A stretch of 64,000 bases of DNA, from the NCBI GenBank assembly GCA_041390305.1, contig JAWKQE010000024.1:29876-93875 (forward strand), written 5' to 3'. Every line of letters starts with the position of its first letter. Within the stretch, counting starts at the first letter, position 1. Under the pieces are notes generated by a model. That model did not search any database. It saw only the letters and a list, made by a program, of their open reading frames with translations, and was not told the DNA's origin. Positions 43,960 through 53,323 of the stretch are shown here, one piece after another. The translations under genes were made by a program, and so were the position numbers. The DNA is from JACKCR01 sp041390305. Lineage in GTDB: Bacteria; Eisenbacteria; RBG-16-71-46; CAIMUX01.

Positions 43960-44510
43960 TGGACATGACGACTCTGGTCTGGCGGACCCGCTCGGAAGAG
44001 GAAACGGTCTCGCTCGGGCGTGCGCTCGCCCTCGCGCTCGTGCCCCCGGTCTGGGTCGGGCTCACCGGCCCGCTCGGTGCCGGGAAGACGCGGCTCGTGC
44101 AGGGCATCGCCGACGGTCTCCACTACCCGGGTCGCGTCCGCAGCCCGACCTTCGTGCTCGAGAACCGCTACGCCGCGAGCGTGCCGATCGTGCATCAGGA
44201 TCTCTACCGTCTGAACGACGTCGACGAGGAGATCCTGGCCGGTTGGGAAGAGAACTCCGACGCGATCGTTCTCGTCGAGTGGGCCGAGCGCGCCGACGAG
44301 CGTCCCGATCGTGCCGTGACGATCGAGATCACTCCGATCGGGACGGGCGCCGGTTCGGTTTCGGACGCCGGCGTGGTCTCCGACTCGGCCGCGGACGCGT
44401 TCGGCGACCCGGATCAGCCCGGCGAACGGGAGATCCGCGTGCAGTTCGCGCCGGGGCTCCTCCGGCTGGATGGATCCGTGCGCGCGGCAGCGACCGAGGT
44501 GGCCGAATGA
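43959..44510 (+). CDS. tsaE: tRNA threonylcarbamoyladenosine biosynthesis ATPase TsaE
   Basis: A 183-residue P-loop ATPase needed for t6A37 tRNA modification with TsaB and TsaD. ATG overlaps the porX stop by one base. Walker A is GPLGAGKTRLVQGIADGL. SPTFVLENRY and HQDLYRLNDVDE are family segments, as is IVLVEWAERADERPD. The C-terminal 60 residues extend beyond the usual length of about 150 and look unstructured. Overlaps tsaB by four bases. Confidence 0.9.
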   Translation: MDMTTLVWRTRSEEETVSLGRALALALVPPVWVGLTGPLGAGKTRLVQGIADGLHYPGRVRSPTFVLENRYAASVPIVHQDLYRLNDVDEEILAGWEENSDAIVLVEWAERADERPDRAVTIEITPIGTGAGSVSDAGVVSDSAADAFGDPDQPGEREIRVQFAPGLLRLDGSVRAAATEVAE

Positions 44511-45226
44511 AGCCGGTCCTCGGGCTCGAGACGAGCGGCAAGCTCACGGGCGCGGCCCTGGCGCTCGAAGGGCGCCTCCTCGGGGAGTGCGCGGTCGACA
44601 TCGCGGCCGGACGCGAGGAGCTCCTCCTCGCGCTCGCGAGCGACCTCCTCGCACGGCACGGCATGACCGTGGCCGACCTGGGCCGGATCGGGGTCTCGCT
44701 CGGTCCCGGTTCGTTCACCGGCATCCGCGTGGGGGTGGCCGCGGCACAGGCCTTGGCTGTGGGGTCCGGAACCGCTCTGGTCGGCGTTCCGTCCCATCAC
44801 GCGCTCGCCTATCCCTTGCCGGGCTTGACCTCGCGATCGTTCTCCTCACCGGCTTTCGCAAGGGGCAGGTCTTCGTGGAGGTCGGGCGGTGGGAGGCAGA
44901 CCTGGGTCCCGGATCTCCCGGGACAGAGCCTGGGGGTCGAGTCTCTCGAGGAGGAGGTGGGGCCGGTGCTGACGCAGCTTCGCACTGGGCGGCCGTGCCG
45001 TTTCCTTTTCCTCGGCGAGGCGGTAGAGTCGATCCGTGAACGGGTCCCGGACCTCTTCAGGGAGGGGGACCGGATCGCGTCCGGCTTGGCGATGGCGCGC
45101 CGTCCCGGACCCGTGGCGCTGCTCGCGGCGCGTCCCGAGGCCAGAGAGGCGACGGGGCGCTCGATCGAACTCATGGAACCGCTCTACTTGCGAGCCGCCG
45201 ATGCCCGCAAGCCGGGAACCCGATAG
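44507..45226 (+). CDS. tsaB: tRNA threonylcarbamoyladenosine complex subunit TsaB (internally frame-shifted)
   Basis: About 239 residues. ATG overlaps the tsaE stop (ATGA). The N-terminal half is normal: LGLETSGKLTGAALA, IGVSLGPGSFTGIRVGVAAAQALA, GVPSHHALAYPL. Around 44818 the reading shifts by one base, and the family-like sequence (LDLAIVLLTGFRKGQVFVEV) lies in another frame until roughly 44895-44925, where the original frame resumes (GVESLEEEVGPVL). As sequenced, the product would have about 30 wrong residues. Two compensating indels are the simplest explanation. TsaB stabilises TsaD in t6A synthesis. Confidence 0.82.
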   Translation: MKPVLGLETSGKLTGAALALEGRLLGECAVDIAAGREELLLALASDLLARHGMTVADLGRIGVSLGPGSFTGIRVGVAAAQALAVGSGTALVGVPSHHALAYPLPGLTSRSFSSPAFARGRSSWRSGGGRQTWVPDLPGQSLGVESLEEEVGPVLTQLRTGRPCRFLFLGEAVESIRERVPDLFREGDRIASGLAMARRPGPVALLAARPEAREATGRSIELMEPLYLRAADARKPGTR

Positions 45227-45724
45227 GTGTACGAGATCCTTCCACTCACTCCGGCCGATCTGGACGACGTCTCGGAACTCGAGGCGCGGTGCTTCTCCGA
45301 CCCTTGGCCGCGGGAGCTCTTCCTTCGCGAGGCCGAGGACCGGTCCGACAACTTCTGCCGGGTCGTGCGCGACCTCGAAGGCGAGCTTCTCGCCTACAGC
45401 ATCGCCTGGATCATCGCGGACGAGGCACACCTCGGCGACATCGCGGTGGCCCCCGAGCAGCGTGGCAAAGGGCTCGCGAAGCTCCTCCTCCGGGAGCTGA
45501 TCGACGAGGCCCGGATCCGCGGCGCCGTCCACATCGTGCTCGAGGTGCGCGCGAGCAACGACGGAGCGATCACGCTCTACGAGTCCCACGGCTTCACGAA
45601 GGTGGCGATCCGGAAAGGCTACTACCAGGACGACGCAGAGGACGCGCTCGTCATGATGCTGCACCTCCAGCCGGAAGTGCAGCCCGACAGAGGGACGCAG
45701 TCGTACGCAGGGAGGAAGAGCTGA
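45227..45724 (+). CDS. rimI: Ribosomal-protein-alanine N-acetyltransferase RimI-like (GNAT family)
   Basis: A 165-residue GNAT acetyltransferase starting with GTG directly after the tsaB stop. The acetyl-CoA motif A is seen in LGDIAVAPEQRGKGLAKLLL, with LEVRASNDGAITLYESHGF for motif B. The early CFSDPWPRELF segment is typical of RimI, which acetylates the N-terminus of ribosomal protein S18. tsaB-rimI adjacency is common in bacteria and supports the call. Another small GNAT substrate cannot be excluded. Confidence 0.85.
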   Translation: MYEILPLTPADLDDVSELEARCFSDPWPRELFLREAEDRSDNFCRVVRDLEGELLAYSIAWIIADEAHLGDIAVAPEQRGKGLAKLLLRELIDEARIRGAVHIVLEVRASNDGAITLYESHGFTKVAIRKGYYQDDAEDALVMMLHLQPEVQPDRGTQSYAGRKS

Positions 45725-46566
45725 TGGCAGACGCGGCGCAGCCCCAGAAGCGAGAGACGCCGGACGGCGTCTGGCTGAAGTGTCCGGATTGTGGCGAGAT
45801 CCTCTACCGCAAGGAAGTGTCGCGGAACCACTGGATCTGCCCCCGCTGTTCTCATCACTTCCGGATCTCCGCCGACGAGTACATCGAACTGCTCGTCGAT
45901 CCGGGTTCGTTCCGGGAGCTCTTCCACGGCGTCGCTCCGGTCGACGTGCTCGGCTTCAAGGACACGAAGAAGTATGCGGATCGGCTGAAGGCCGCGCTCA
46001 CCGCGCATCCTGGCCGGGAGGCCGTTCGCACGGGCAAGGCGACGATCGAAGGGAACGAACTCTGTCTCGGCGTGATGGACTTCTCGTTCCTCGGTGGCTC
46101 GATGGGGTCGGTGGTCGGTGAGAAGCTCTCCCGCCTCGCCGAGACCTCGCTCCAGGCCGAGATCCCGCTCCTCATCGTTTCCTGTTCCGGCGGTGCCCGC
46201 ATGCAGGAGGGGATCCTCTCCCTCATGCAGATGGCGAAGACCAGCGCGCAGCTGGCCCGGCTCTCCGAGCGTGGCATCCCGTTCATCTCGCTCCTGACCC
46301 ACCCGACCACGGGCGGTGTCTCGGCGAGCTTCGCCACGCTGGGCGACGTGATCCTGGCCGAGCCGAAGGCGCTCATCGGATTCGCGGGCCCGCGCGTCAT
46401 CGAGCAGACGATCAACCAGGAACTCCCGCCCGGTTTCCAGCGCTCCGAGTTCCTCATGACCCACGGCATGGTCGACCGGATCGTGAATCGTCACGAACTC
46501 AGGCCGACACTCGCCACCCTGCTCCGGTTCTTCAGCGACGCACGGCTCTCTCGTCAACTCACGTGA
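45724..46566 (+). CDS. accD: Acetyl-CoA carboxylase carboxyltransferase subunit beta
   Basis: A 280-residue component of acetyl-CoA carboxylase, making malonyl-CoA for fatty acid synthesis. ATG overlaps the rimI stop by one base. The N-terminal zinc ribbon is complete (CPDC and CPRC, 16 residues apart). GVMDFSFLGGSMGSVVGEK, VSCSGGARMQEG and LTHPTTGGVSASFA are the crotonase-fold signatures. accA is not in the window. Overlaps folC by four bases, as in many genomes. Confidence 0.94.
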   Translation: MADAAQPQKRETPDGVWLKCPDCGEILYRKEVSRNHWICPRCSHHFRISADEYIELLVDPGSFRELFHGVAPVDVLGFKDTKKYADRLKAALTAHPGREAVRTGKATIEGNELCLGVMDFSFLGGSMGSVVGEKLSRLAETSLQAEIPLLIVSCSGGARMQEGILSLMQMAKTSAQLARLSERGIPFISLLTHPTTGGVSASFATLGDVILAEPKALIGFAGPRVIEQTINQELPPGFQRSEFLMTHGMVDRIVNRHELRPTLATLLRFFSDARLSRQLT

Positions 46567-47955
46567 AGCCCGAACAAGCGACCGAGTACCTCCTCGGACT
46601 GAACAGCCGCGGGATCAAGCTCGACCTGGACCGGATGCGGAACGCACTCCGGGATCTCGGGCATCCCGAACGCGACTACCCGGTCGTCCTCGTCACGGGG
46701 ACGAACGGGAAGGGCTCGACCGCGAGCGCGCTCGCTTCGATCCTGCGCGCCTCCGGCCAGCGCACCGGCTTCTTCTCATCGCCTCATCTCGTCGACTACC
46801 GCGAGCGGATCCGGATCGACGGGCGGATGATCTCACCGGAGGCACTGGCGGAAGAGGTGACGCGCTGGCGGGAGGTCTGGGAGCGCTACGAACTGACGTT
46901 CTTCGAGGTCGGAGTGGCGCTCGCGCTCACGGCGTTCCGGGACGCGGCCGTCGACGTCGCCGTTCTCGAGATCGGACTCGGCGGAAGGCTCGACGCGACG
47001 AACACGACGGAGCCCTGTCTTTCGGTCGTCGCTTCGGTCGGGCACGACCACGTCCACATCCTGGGGGACACGCTCGAACAGATCGCGCGCGAGAAGGCGG
47101 GCATCTTCCGCCCGGGCGTCCCCGCTCTCGTCCAGGACGGATACGCGGAAGCGGTGCGCACCCTGCGCGAGCAGGCGGCGCGCCTGGATGCCCCGTGCTA
47201 CTCGCGCCGGGATCTCGTCCACGTGAGCGGGATCGAACCGGCGGGAGATCTCCGCATGCGGTTCCGGATCGCTCCACGCGGAAGGGAATGAGTGAACTGC
47301 TGGAGCTTCCCCGGAAGACGGGCTCGTTCTCGAGATCGGCGCCTGGGGCCGATATCAGGTCGCGAACGCGACGCTCGCAGCCCTGGCCGCGCGCCTTCCG
47401 AACGGCTTGCCGCGCCGCCCGAGCTGGGATGACGTCGCGCGCGGACTCTCGGTCTGGAAGTGGCCGGGGCGTCTCGACCGGCCGCATCCGGAACTCCCGC
47501 TCCTCTTCGACGCCGGGCACAACCGGCAGGCAGGCGAACAGCTGGCCAGAGCTCTCAAGAGCTACCTCGAGGGGCGGCCGCTCGACCTGGTCGTCGGGAT
47601 GGTGGCGAAGAAGGACCACTTCGGCTACCTCCGCCCGCTCCGTGAGCTGACGTCTCGGATCCGGCTCAGCCTGCCCGAGACGCCACGCGCGGCGACCCGG
47701 GAGGAGTTGGAGACGGCCGCGCGGAACGCGGGATTCGAGTTCGAGTGGTGGGACAGCGTCGGCGGCGCGCTCCAGGCGGCCTTGGACGCAGCGACCAGGT
47801 CCGGCGGCGTGGCCGCGAACACCGAGGCGGGCGCTCCGTCGATCGCCTCGCCGGGCCCTGCACCGGGCGGTCCGCTCGTCGTCCTGGCCGGCTCGCTCTT
47901 CGTCCTCGAGGAGGGGTATCGCCACCTCGGACTCATCCCAGGGGAGCAGATCTGA
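46563..47955 (+). CDS. folC: Folylpolyglutamate/dihydrofolate synthase FolC (two frameshifts)
   Basis: About 464 residues when corrected. GTG at 46563 overlaps the accD stop. The ATP loop VTGTNGKGSTASALAS and the SSPHLVDYRERIRIDG segment are intact, then LEIGLGGRLDATNTTEP and VGHDHVHILGDT. The first frame stops at 47289-47291. The family sequence continues as MSELLELP in a second frame and as EDGLVLEIGAWGRYQVANATLAAL in a third, ending normally with FDAGHNRQAGEQLA and LAGSLFVLEEGYRHLG. Adding one G near 47279-47286 and one near 47313 restores a single frame. It adds glutamate to folates. Confidence 0.85.
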
Positions 47956-48854
47956 TGACCACTCTCGGATTCGACATCGGTGGAACCTTCGTCAAGGTCG
48001 GCCGTCTTTCCGGCGATGGAGAGATCGAGGAGGAGTCGAAGTTCGAGACCAGTCGCTCCGGGCCCGACGCACTCGTTGCGGACATTGCGCAGGCGGCCTC
48101 CCGCTTCGGCTCCGATCTCGCGATCGGAGTCGCGTGCGCCGGGATCATCCGCGAGGGAGTGGTCGTCACCTCGCCCAACCTTCCCGGATGGAAGCACGTG
48201 GACCTGGGCCAGAAGCTGCGCGCCGCGGTCGGTCGGCCCGCCGCGGTGATGAATGATGCGAACGCGTTCACGGTCGCCGAAGTCCGTTGCGGCGCGGCCC
48301 AGGGGGTCGACCACGTCGTCGGTCTCGCGATCGGGACCGGCGTGGGCGGAGGGATCGTGCTCGGGGGAGAGATTTGGACCGGGCGCCCTGGATACGCGGG
48401 CGAGCTCGGCCACGTCATCCTGGACCTGGGCGGACCGAAGTGCGCCTGCGGGAATCGTGGCTGTCTCGAGGCACTGATCGGGACCCTGGGGATCCTTCGT
48501 CGGTACTCCGAAGAGCGTGAGCGCCGTGGAATGAAGCCGGACCCGGATGTCCGGCCGATCGACGTGTACGAACGAGCCGAGCAGGGAGACGAAGCAGCGG
48601 TGGCGACGTGGGAGCACATCGGGGAGTGGCTCGGGCTCGGGCTCGCCTCGTTCACCCACATCCTGGACCCGGACCTCTTCCTCGTGGGAGGCGGCATCTC
48701 CGCGGCCGGCGAACGGCTTCTGACGCCCGCCCGTCGTGCCCTTCATGGGAACACACTCCTTCCCGAGTCCGAAGTGCCCGAAGTCCGCGTCGCCGCGCTC
48801 GGGAACTCCGCGGGCTGGATCGGCGCGGCCGTCGCGGCCCGGGGGGCCGGATGA
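47955..48854 (+). CDS. ROK family sugar kinase (glucokinase-like)
   Basis: A 299-residue cytoplasmic kinase. The ATG overlaps the folC stop by one base. The ATP-binding LGFDIGGTFVKVGRL, the catalytic-site AAVMNDANAFTVAEV and GLAIGTGVGGGIVLGGEIW are canonical. The ROK zinc motif is complete: GHVILDLGGPKCACGNRGCLEAL, with one His and three Cys. ROK kinases phosphorylate glucose, N-acetylglucosamine, mannose or other sugars. No DNA-binding domain is present, so it is an enzyme rather than a repressor. Overlaps the lptD gene by four bases. Confidence 0.85.
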   Translation: MTTLGFDIGGTFVKVGRLSGDGEIEEESKFETSRSGPDALVADIAQAASRFGSDLAIGVACAGIIREGVVVTSPNLPGWKHVDLGQKLRAAVGRPAAVMNDANAFTVAEVRCGAAQGVDHVVGLAIGTGVGGGIVLGGEIWTGRPGYAGELGHVILDLGGPKCACGNRGCLEALIGTLGILRRYSEERERRGMKPDPDVRPIDVYERAEQGDEAAVATWEHIGEWLGLGLASFTHILDPDLFLVGGGISAAGERLLTPARRALHGNTLLPESEVPEVRVAALGNSAGWIGAAVAARGAG

Positions 48855-51800
48855 CGGTTCTCGCGCGCATCGTCCTCGTGCTGCTCGGGGCACTTCTCCT
48901 CGTTTCGACGCTGCCCTGGGAGCCCGCGGCACAGGCGCCGATTCCGATCGAACCCTGGATCGTGGAAGGGGACAGCCTCTGGGGCACCCGCGGCCAGGGC
49001 AGTGAGATCCTCTACCCGGACATCACGCACGGTCAGCTCCGGATCACGGCCGACCGGGGACGGATCGACGATGCGCGGACCCTCCTCGTCATGGTCGGTG
49101 GCGTCCGGATCAAGGACAGCCTCGGAGTCGTCTTCGCGGACCAGGGCGTCTACCGCAGGTACGACCGGATCCTCGATCTCGTCGGAAACGTCCACGGTAC
49201 GGGGGAACTCGGCAAGTTCCGGTCGGGCGAGCTGACCTACGATCGCAGGTACGGGATGGTCGACCTGCGGGGCCGTCCCGAACTCTCCGACTCCACGCGG
49301 ATCATCTGGGCGGACTGGGTGAGGTACCGCTCCGGGACCTCGCGGGGCGAAGCCCACGGGGACGTCCGCGTCCTCCTCCTCGCGGACTCGACCTGGATCG
49401 CCGGAGAGAACGCCTACTACGACGAAGTGAGCGGCGCGATCTCGGTGGTCGGAGACCCATGGCTCTACCGGCCCGGCTTCGGCCGCGACCAGGACCTCAC
49501 CGTCTGGGCCGACACGCTCGAGATGAACGAAGTGGAACGGACGGGCCGGGCCGCCGGTCACGTCGAGATTCTCCGTGGGGCGGTGCGTGCGACGGGGGAG
49601 GAGGCCCACTTCGAACTCGTCCGGAACCGCACGCTCCTCACCGGCTCGCCCGTGGCCTGGGACGACGAAGGCGAGATCCGCGCCGACGTGCTCGACATCC
49701 GCGTCCGGTCCGGCACCGACGACGTACTCCGTGCCTATGGCGACGTGAGCGTCGACTACCGGCCGCGCGCGAATCCCGGCGAGATCCAGTTCGTTCTCGG
49801 GGACACGCTCGAAGCGTCGATCCAGGACGGCGAAGTCGAAGGACTCGAAGCGATCGGGGACGCGCACTCGCTCTATCTGCCGAGCCTCGACGAGGTGCGG
49901 AGCGGGACGGGGCGGAACCTCAGCCACGCCCGGCGCATCCGGCTCGTCATGGGTTCAGGCGACGCTGACCGGGTCGACCTCATCCAGTCGGCGTCCGGGG
50001 AGTATCGATACCCGAGCGAGCGCAACGTGCGCCGCCTCCGCAGTCCCGCCTTCTTCGACTCGATCGCGCCGGCCGAACTCGGGCAGCTCTTTCCGGACAT
50101 CGCGGAGCGGCGGGCCCGCGAAGCCGCCGCCGAGTCCGTCCTCGTCACGCGCCGGGACCGGATCGTGGTCGAGGGTGATTCCGCCGCCGGAGAGTCGTCC
50201 GACGGACGCCTGCCCGACCCCGATTCGTCGGACGCAGGCCCGTCGGGCCCAGACTCGTCTGACCGCCTCTCGCCCGACCGCGTCGCGTCCGGCCGAGGCG
50301 GCGCACGCCCCGACTCCCTCTCCGTGCCCCCCCGAGGAGAGTTCGACGAGGAGGAGGCCGTCCGGAGTCTCGAGTCCCTCCGGCCCGCGGGAAACGACTC
50401 GACCGTCGTCTTCCGGCCCACGGAAGCGGACTCGCTCGAAGACGCGGCCGCCCGTGCGCGGCGGGAGGAGCGCTCCCGAATCCCGGACGCGTTCGGTCCG
50501 CCCCGGCCCGAACGGCGGGACCTCGACAAGCCGATCGACCCACGACTCGTCCACTTCCGTGCCGAACGCAGCATCGAGTTCCCGGACAGCCTCGGTTCGC
50601 CACTCGACGCACTCCTCGACGAGACGGTGATCTACGAGGGAGACACGATCCGTTTCTACTCGGCCGAGGACCGTCTCGCGATCCGGGGCGCCGGGAGGAT
50701 GCACTACCAGGAGAACGAACTCGCTTCCGAGGAGATCGACTACCTCGCGGACCAGGACCTCGTGATCGCGACCGGGGAGCCGAAGCTGAGGGACGGCGCA
50801 TCCGAAGTCATCGGGGAGCGGATGACCTACCGCACCGACGAGCGCGAGGGGATGGTCTACCAGGGGAAGACCTCGTTCGAGGGCGGCTTCTACTATGGGG
50901 AGCAGATCAAGAAGCTCTCGGACAATGCCCTCCTCGTGAAGGACGGTCAGTACACGACCTGTTCGGAGGATCCTCCGCACTACAGCTTCCACTCCTCGAA
51001 GATGAAGCTGCTACTGAAGGACAAGGCGGTTTCCCGTCCCGTCATCCTCCACATCCGCGGCATCCCCGTCTTCGCGATCCCGTACTACTTCTTCCCGCTC
51101 AAGAAGGGCAGACAGTCCGGGTTCCTCTTCCCGAACATGGAGTTCGGGTTCAACAACAACCGCGGCCGCTTCGTCCGGAACATCGGCTACTACTGGACCA
51201 TGAGCGACTACGCCGACCTCAAAACCTGGTTCGACTTCTACGACCGCGGGCCCGAGTTCAAGCTCAACGCCGATTTCAACTACGCGCTTCGCTACTACTT
51301 CGATGGGGGGGTGACGGGCCAGTACGTCGACACGACCGTGGACGGTGGCAAGAAGAAGCGGTGGAGCCTCGAAGGGAGCCACCGGCAGCAGTTCGACAAC
51401 GGCGCGCAGCTCACGATGCGTGCGAACTTCAAGAGCGATAAGTCCTTCGTCGACGACTACGACATCGGCGCGGGCGTCGACGAGAGACTCAACCGCCAGC
51501 TCGACTCCTCGGCCAGCTTCTCGAAGAGCTGGTCCCTGTTCCGGGTCTCGGTCGACGCGACACGGACGCAGTACCTGGACGAGCAGGCAGGTGGGGGACT
51601 CGAGATCAGCGAGAGCTACCCGTCGGTCAACCTCAACGTGAACTCGTTCCCGCTCGGAAGGGCCGCGGACGACCTCGGGCGCGGCGGCCGACTCCCGTTC
51701 CTCTCGAGCACGTACGTGTCGACCTCCTATCGCTTCCGTCACGTTCGAACGAAGCGGTTCGACGAGCACGCGGAGGAGAACAGCGCCGCCGCCGCGGCCT

Positions 51801-52849
51801 GGTCACTGCGCGACACGCGGAGTCTCGGGCCGTATCTCCGCCTCACTCCCAGCGTGAGCGGCAACGTCGCCTGGTTCCATGAAGACAATCGGGAACGGAT
51901 GAACCAAGTCGGGGGAACCTGGTCCGCGTCCGTTTCCGCCGGTAACACGCTCTACGGAACGCTCCCCTTCGGCGTCGGGCCGCTGGCCGGGCTCAGGCAC
52001 GTCGTCGAGCCGAGCGTTTCCTACAGCTACCAACCGGAGTTCGAGAGCCTCAAGTACGAGGTGGAGGAGCTGCAGCCGGATTCCACCCTTCGGACCGTGA
52101 CCCGTCAAACCTTCCCCTCGGTCGGGGGGATTGGACTCTCCGGCTCGGAGCGCTCGTCTCTCAGTCTTTCGCTCTCCCAACGCGTCCACACGAAGTGGAA
52201 GCGGGGCGAGACGGTGGTGAAGAAGGAAAACGTCCTCTCCATGGACACGAGCACGAGCTACAACTACCTCGCGAAAGGCGAGGGCGTCGAGAAGTGGTCC
52301 GACCTCTCGAACACGATCAAGTTCCGCCCCTTCCAGACATTCGATTCGTCCTATCGCTTCGTCGTCGATCCCTACGAGTGGACGAACCAGTCCTTCGACG
52401 TGCGCACCGCTGTGAGGCTCTCCAGCACGATGTTCAGCCGGAGCGCGACCGCGGACACGACGGGAAGTGACCAACTCGAGTACGGAGAGCTCGGTCAGGT
52501 GTCTTTCCAGGGATCGGACCTCGGGAACCGGGAGGCACTCCAGACCTCGACCGGAACGGTCCCCTGGACCATGAGTCTCTCCCACGACTACTCCGGCCGC
52601 CGCGGCTCCTCCTCCCGCGCCCAGAGCCTCTCCGCCAGCCTCGGTCTCACTCCCACGTCACACTGGGAGATGTCCACCAGCGCCTACTACGACCTGAAGG
52701 AACGGAGCTTCCGCAGCCACTCCTTCCGTCTCACGCGAGACCTCCACTGCTGGACCTTCTTCTTCGAGTACTCCTCGACCGGTTCCTACTACTTCCGCGT
52801 CTATCTCCGCGACATCCCGGAGATCCAGTACGAGACCGACGGCGGGTAA
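48851..52849 (+). CDS. lptD: LptD-like LPS-assembly outer-membrane protein
   Basis: A 1332-residue protein, longer than typical LptD (about 780-900). Residues 1-30 are a signal sequence. Residues about 40-440 hold an OstA/LptA-like beta-jellyroll region (RITADRGRIDDARTLLVMVGGV, GVVFADQGVYRRYDRILDLVG). A disordered linker rich in Asp, Ser and Pro follows (about 450-560). A second OstA-like segment is at about 575-700. The LptD barrel signature then appears: GIPVFAIPYYFFPLKKGRQSGF, LFPNMEFGFNNNRGRF, NIGYYWTMSDYADL, and amphipathic strands continue to the end. It inserts lipopolysaccharide into the outer leaflet with LptE, showing a diderm LPS-type envelope. Last gene of the overlapping run from tsaE. 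Confidence 0.88.
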   Translation: MTVLARIVLVLLGALLLVSTLPWEPAAQAPIPIEPWIVEGDSLWGTRGQGSEILYPDITHGQLRITADRGRIDDARTLLVMVGGVRIKDSLGVVFADQGVYRRYDRILDLVGNVHGTGELGKFRSGELTYDRRYGMVDLRGRPELSDSTRIIWADWVRYRSGTSRGEAHGDVRVLLLADSTWIAGENAYYDEVSGAISVVGDPWLYRPGFGRDQDLTVWADTLEMNEVERTGRAAGHVEILRGAVRATGEEAHFELVRNRTLLTGSPVAWDDEGEIRADVLDIRVRSGTDDVLRAYGDVSVDYRPRANPGEIQFVLGDTLEASIQDGEVEGLEAIGDAHSLYLPSLDEVRSGTGRNLSHARRIRLVMGSGDADRVDLIQSASGEYRYPSERNVRRLRSPAFFDSIAPAELGQLFPDIAERRAREAAAESVLVTRRDRIVVEGDSAAGESSDGRLPDPDSSDAGPSGPDSSDRLSPDRVASGRGGARPDSLSVPPRGEFDEEEAVRSLESLRPAGNDSTVVFRPTEADSLEDAAARARREERSRIPDAFGPPRPERRDLDKPIDPRLVHFRAERSIEFPDSLGSPLDALLDETVIYEGDTIRFYSAEDRLAIRGAGRMHYQENELASEEIDYLADQDLVIATGEPKLRDGASEVIGERMTYRTDEREGMVYQGKTSFEGGFYYGEQIKKLSDNALLVKDGQYTTCSEDPPHYSFHSSKMKLLLKDKAVSRPVILHIRGIPVFAIPYYFFPLKKGRQSGFLFPNMEFGFNNNRGRFVRNIGYYWTMSDYADLKTWFDFYDRGPEFKLNADFNYALRYYFDGGVTGQYVDTTVDGGKKKRWSLEGSHRQQFDNGAQLTMRANFKSDKSFVDDYDIGAGVDERLNRQLDSSASFSKSWSLFRVSVDATRTQYLDEQAGGGLEISESYPSVNLNVNSFPLGRAADDLGRGGRLPFLSSTYVSTSYRFRHVRTKRFDEHAEENSAAAAAWSLRDTRSLGPYLRLTPSVSGNVAWFHEDNRERMNQVGGTWSASVSAGNTLYGTLPFGVGPLAGLRHVVEPSVSYSYQPEFESLKYEVEELQPDSTLRTVTRQTFPSVGGIGLSGSERSSLSLSLSQRVHTKWKRGETVVKKENVLSMDTSTSYNYLAKGEGVEKWSDLSNTIKFRPFQTFDSSYRFVVDPYEWTNQSFDVRTAVRLSSTMFSRSATADTTGSDQLEYGELGQVSFQGSDLGNREALQTSTGTVPWTMSLSHDYSGRRGSSSRAQSLSASLGLTPTSHWEMSTSAYYDLKERSFRSHSFRLTRDLHCWTFFFEYSSTGSYYFRVYLRDIPEIQYETDGG

Positions 52850-52851
52850 GC

Positions 52852-52917
52852 GCCCTTGGATGTCCTTCCGAGTGCCCTTGTGTGTCCTTCCGAGTGCCCT
52901 TTGGTGTCCTTCCGATT
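52852..52917 (+). repeat. Three tandem 22-bp repeats
   Basis: Three head-to-tail copies of a 22-base unit starting GCCCTT, with TGTCCTTCCGA in each, differing at a few positions. They begin three bases after the lptD stop. The third copy runs into the left arm of the hairpin at 52903, so the array looks like serial duplication of that arm. Confidence 0.85.
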
Positions 52918-52943
52918 TCGAGGGACGAAATCTCCAGGACACC
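52903..52943. repeat. Hairpin element A (15 bp paired, 3x3 internal loop)
   Basis: GGTGTCCT (52903-52910) pairs with AGGACACC (52936-52943); GATTTCG (52914-52920) pairs with CGAAATC (52926-52932); TCC opposes TCC as an internal loop; the terminal loop is AGGGA. The core matches element B at 53324 (GATTCCG, loop GAGGGGA, CGGAATC). Confidence 0.85.
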
Positions 52944-52957
52944 CTGCGGGCGAGGTT

Positions 52958-53004
52958 GGGGGGGACGGCGGGCTCGGTGGGGGGGCGGTAAGGGGGGCGG
53001 GGGG
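52958..53004 (+). other. G-quadruplex-prone tract
   Basis: Five runs of three or more G (7, 3, 7, 6 and 6 bases at 52958, 52970, 52979, 52992 and 52999) lie within 47 bases on the plus strand. The last two runs are separated by a single C. The tract sits between the two hairpin elements. Confidence 0.6.
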
Positions 53005-53323
53005 CGGCGGTGGCGCCGAAGCGGCCCTCTCCTGAGCGCCGCGCAGACGCGGACGGTGGGGAATTCACCACACACTCCGCCCAGGGGCTCGGCACGACCG
53101 CCGGTTCCGGTGAATCCCTGTCGACGACCGTTCACGTCCGTCAGCAGACGACGGCCCGCTGGCCTCTCTCCGAATCCGCCCGGCACCGACTCCGTCTCCG
53201 ACCCCGTCGCGCGCCGGCCGCGACTCACTGAGACGCGATCCCGTCGCGACACTGACGCCACCACGACCGCCCCGACCGGATTCCCAACCTCTGGCGTTGA
53301 TCTCTGGGAACCACGTTCCCTGA

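Noticed and set aside
47286..47330. TGA at 47289-47291 in folC as another selenocysteine codon
   Set aside because: The frame after this TGA does not give FolC-like sequence; the homologous sequence continues in other frames, so this is a frameshift.
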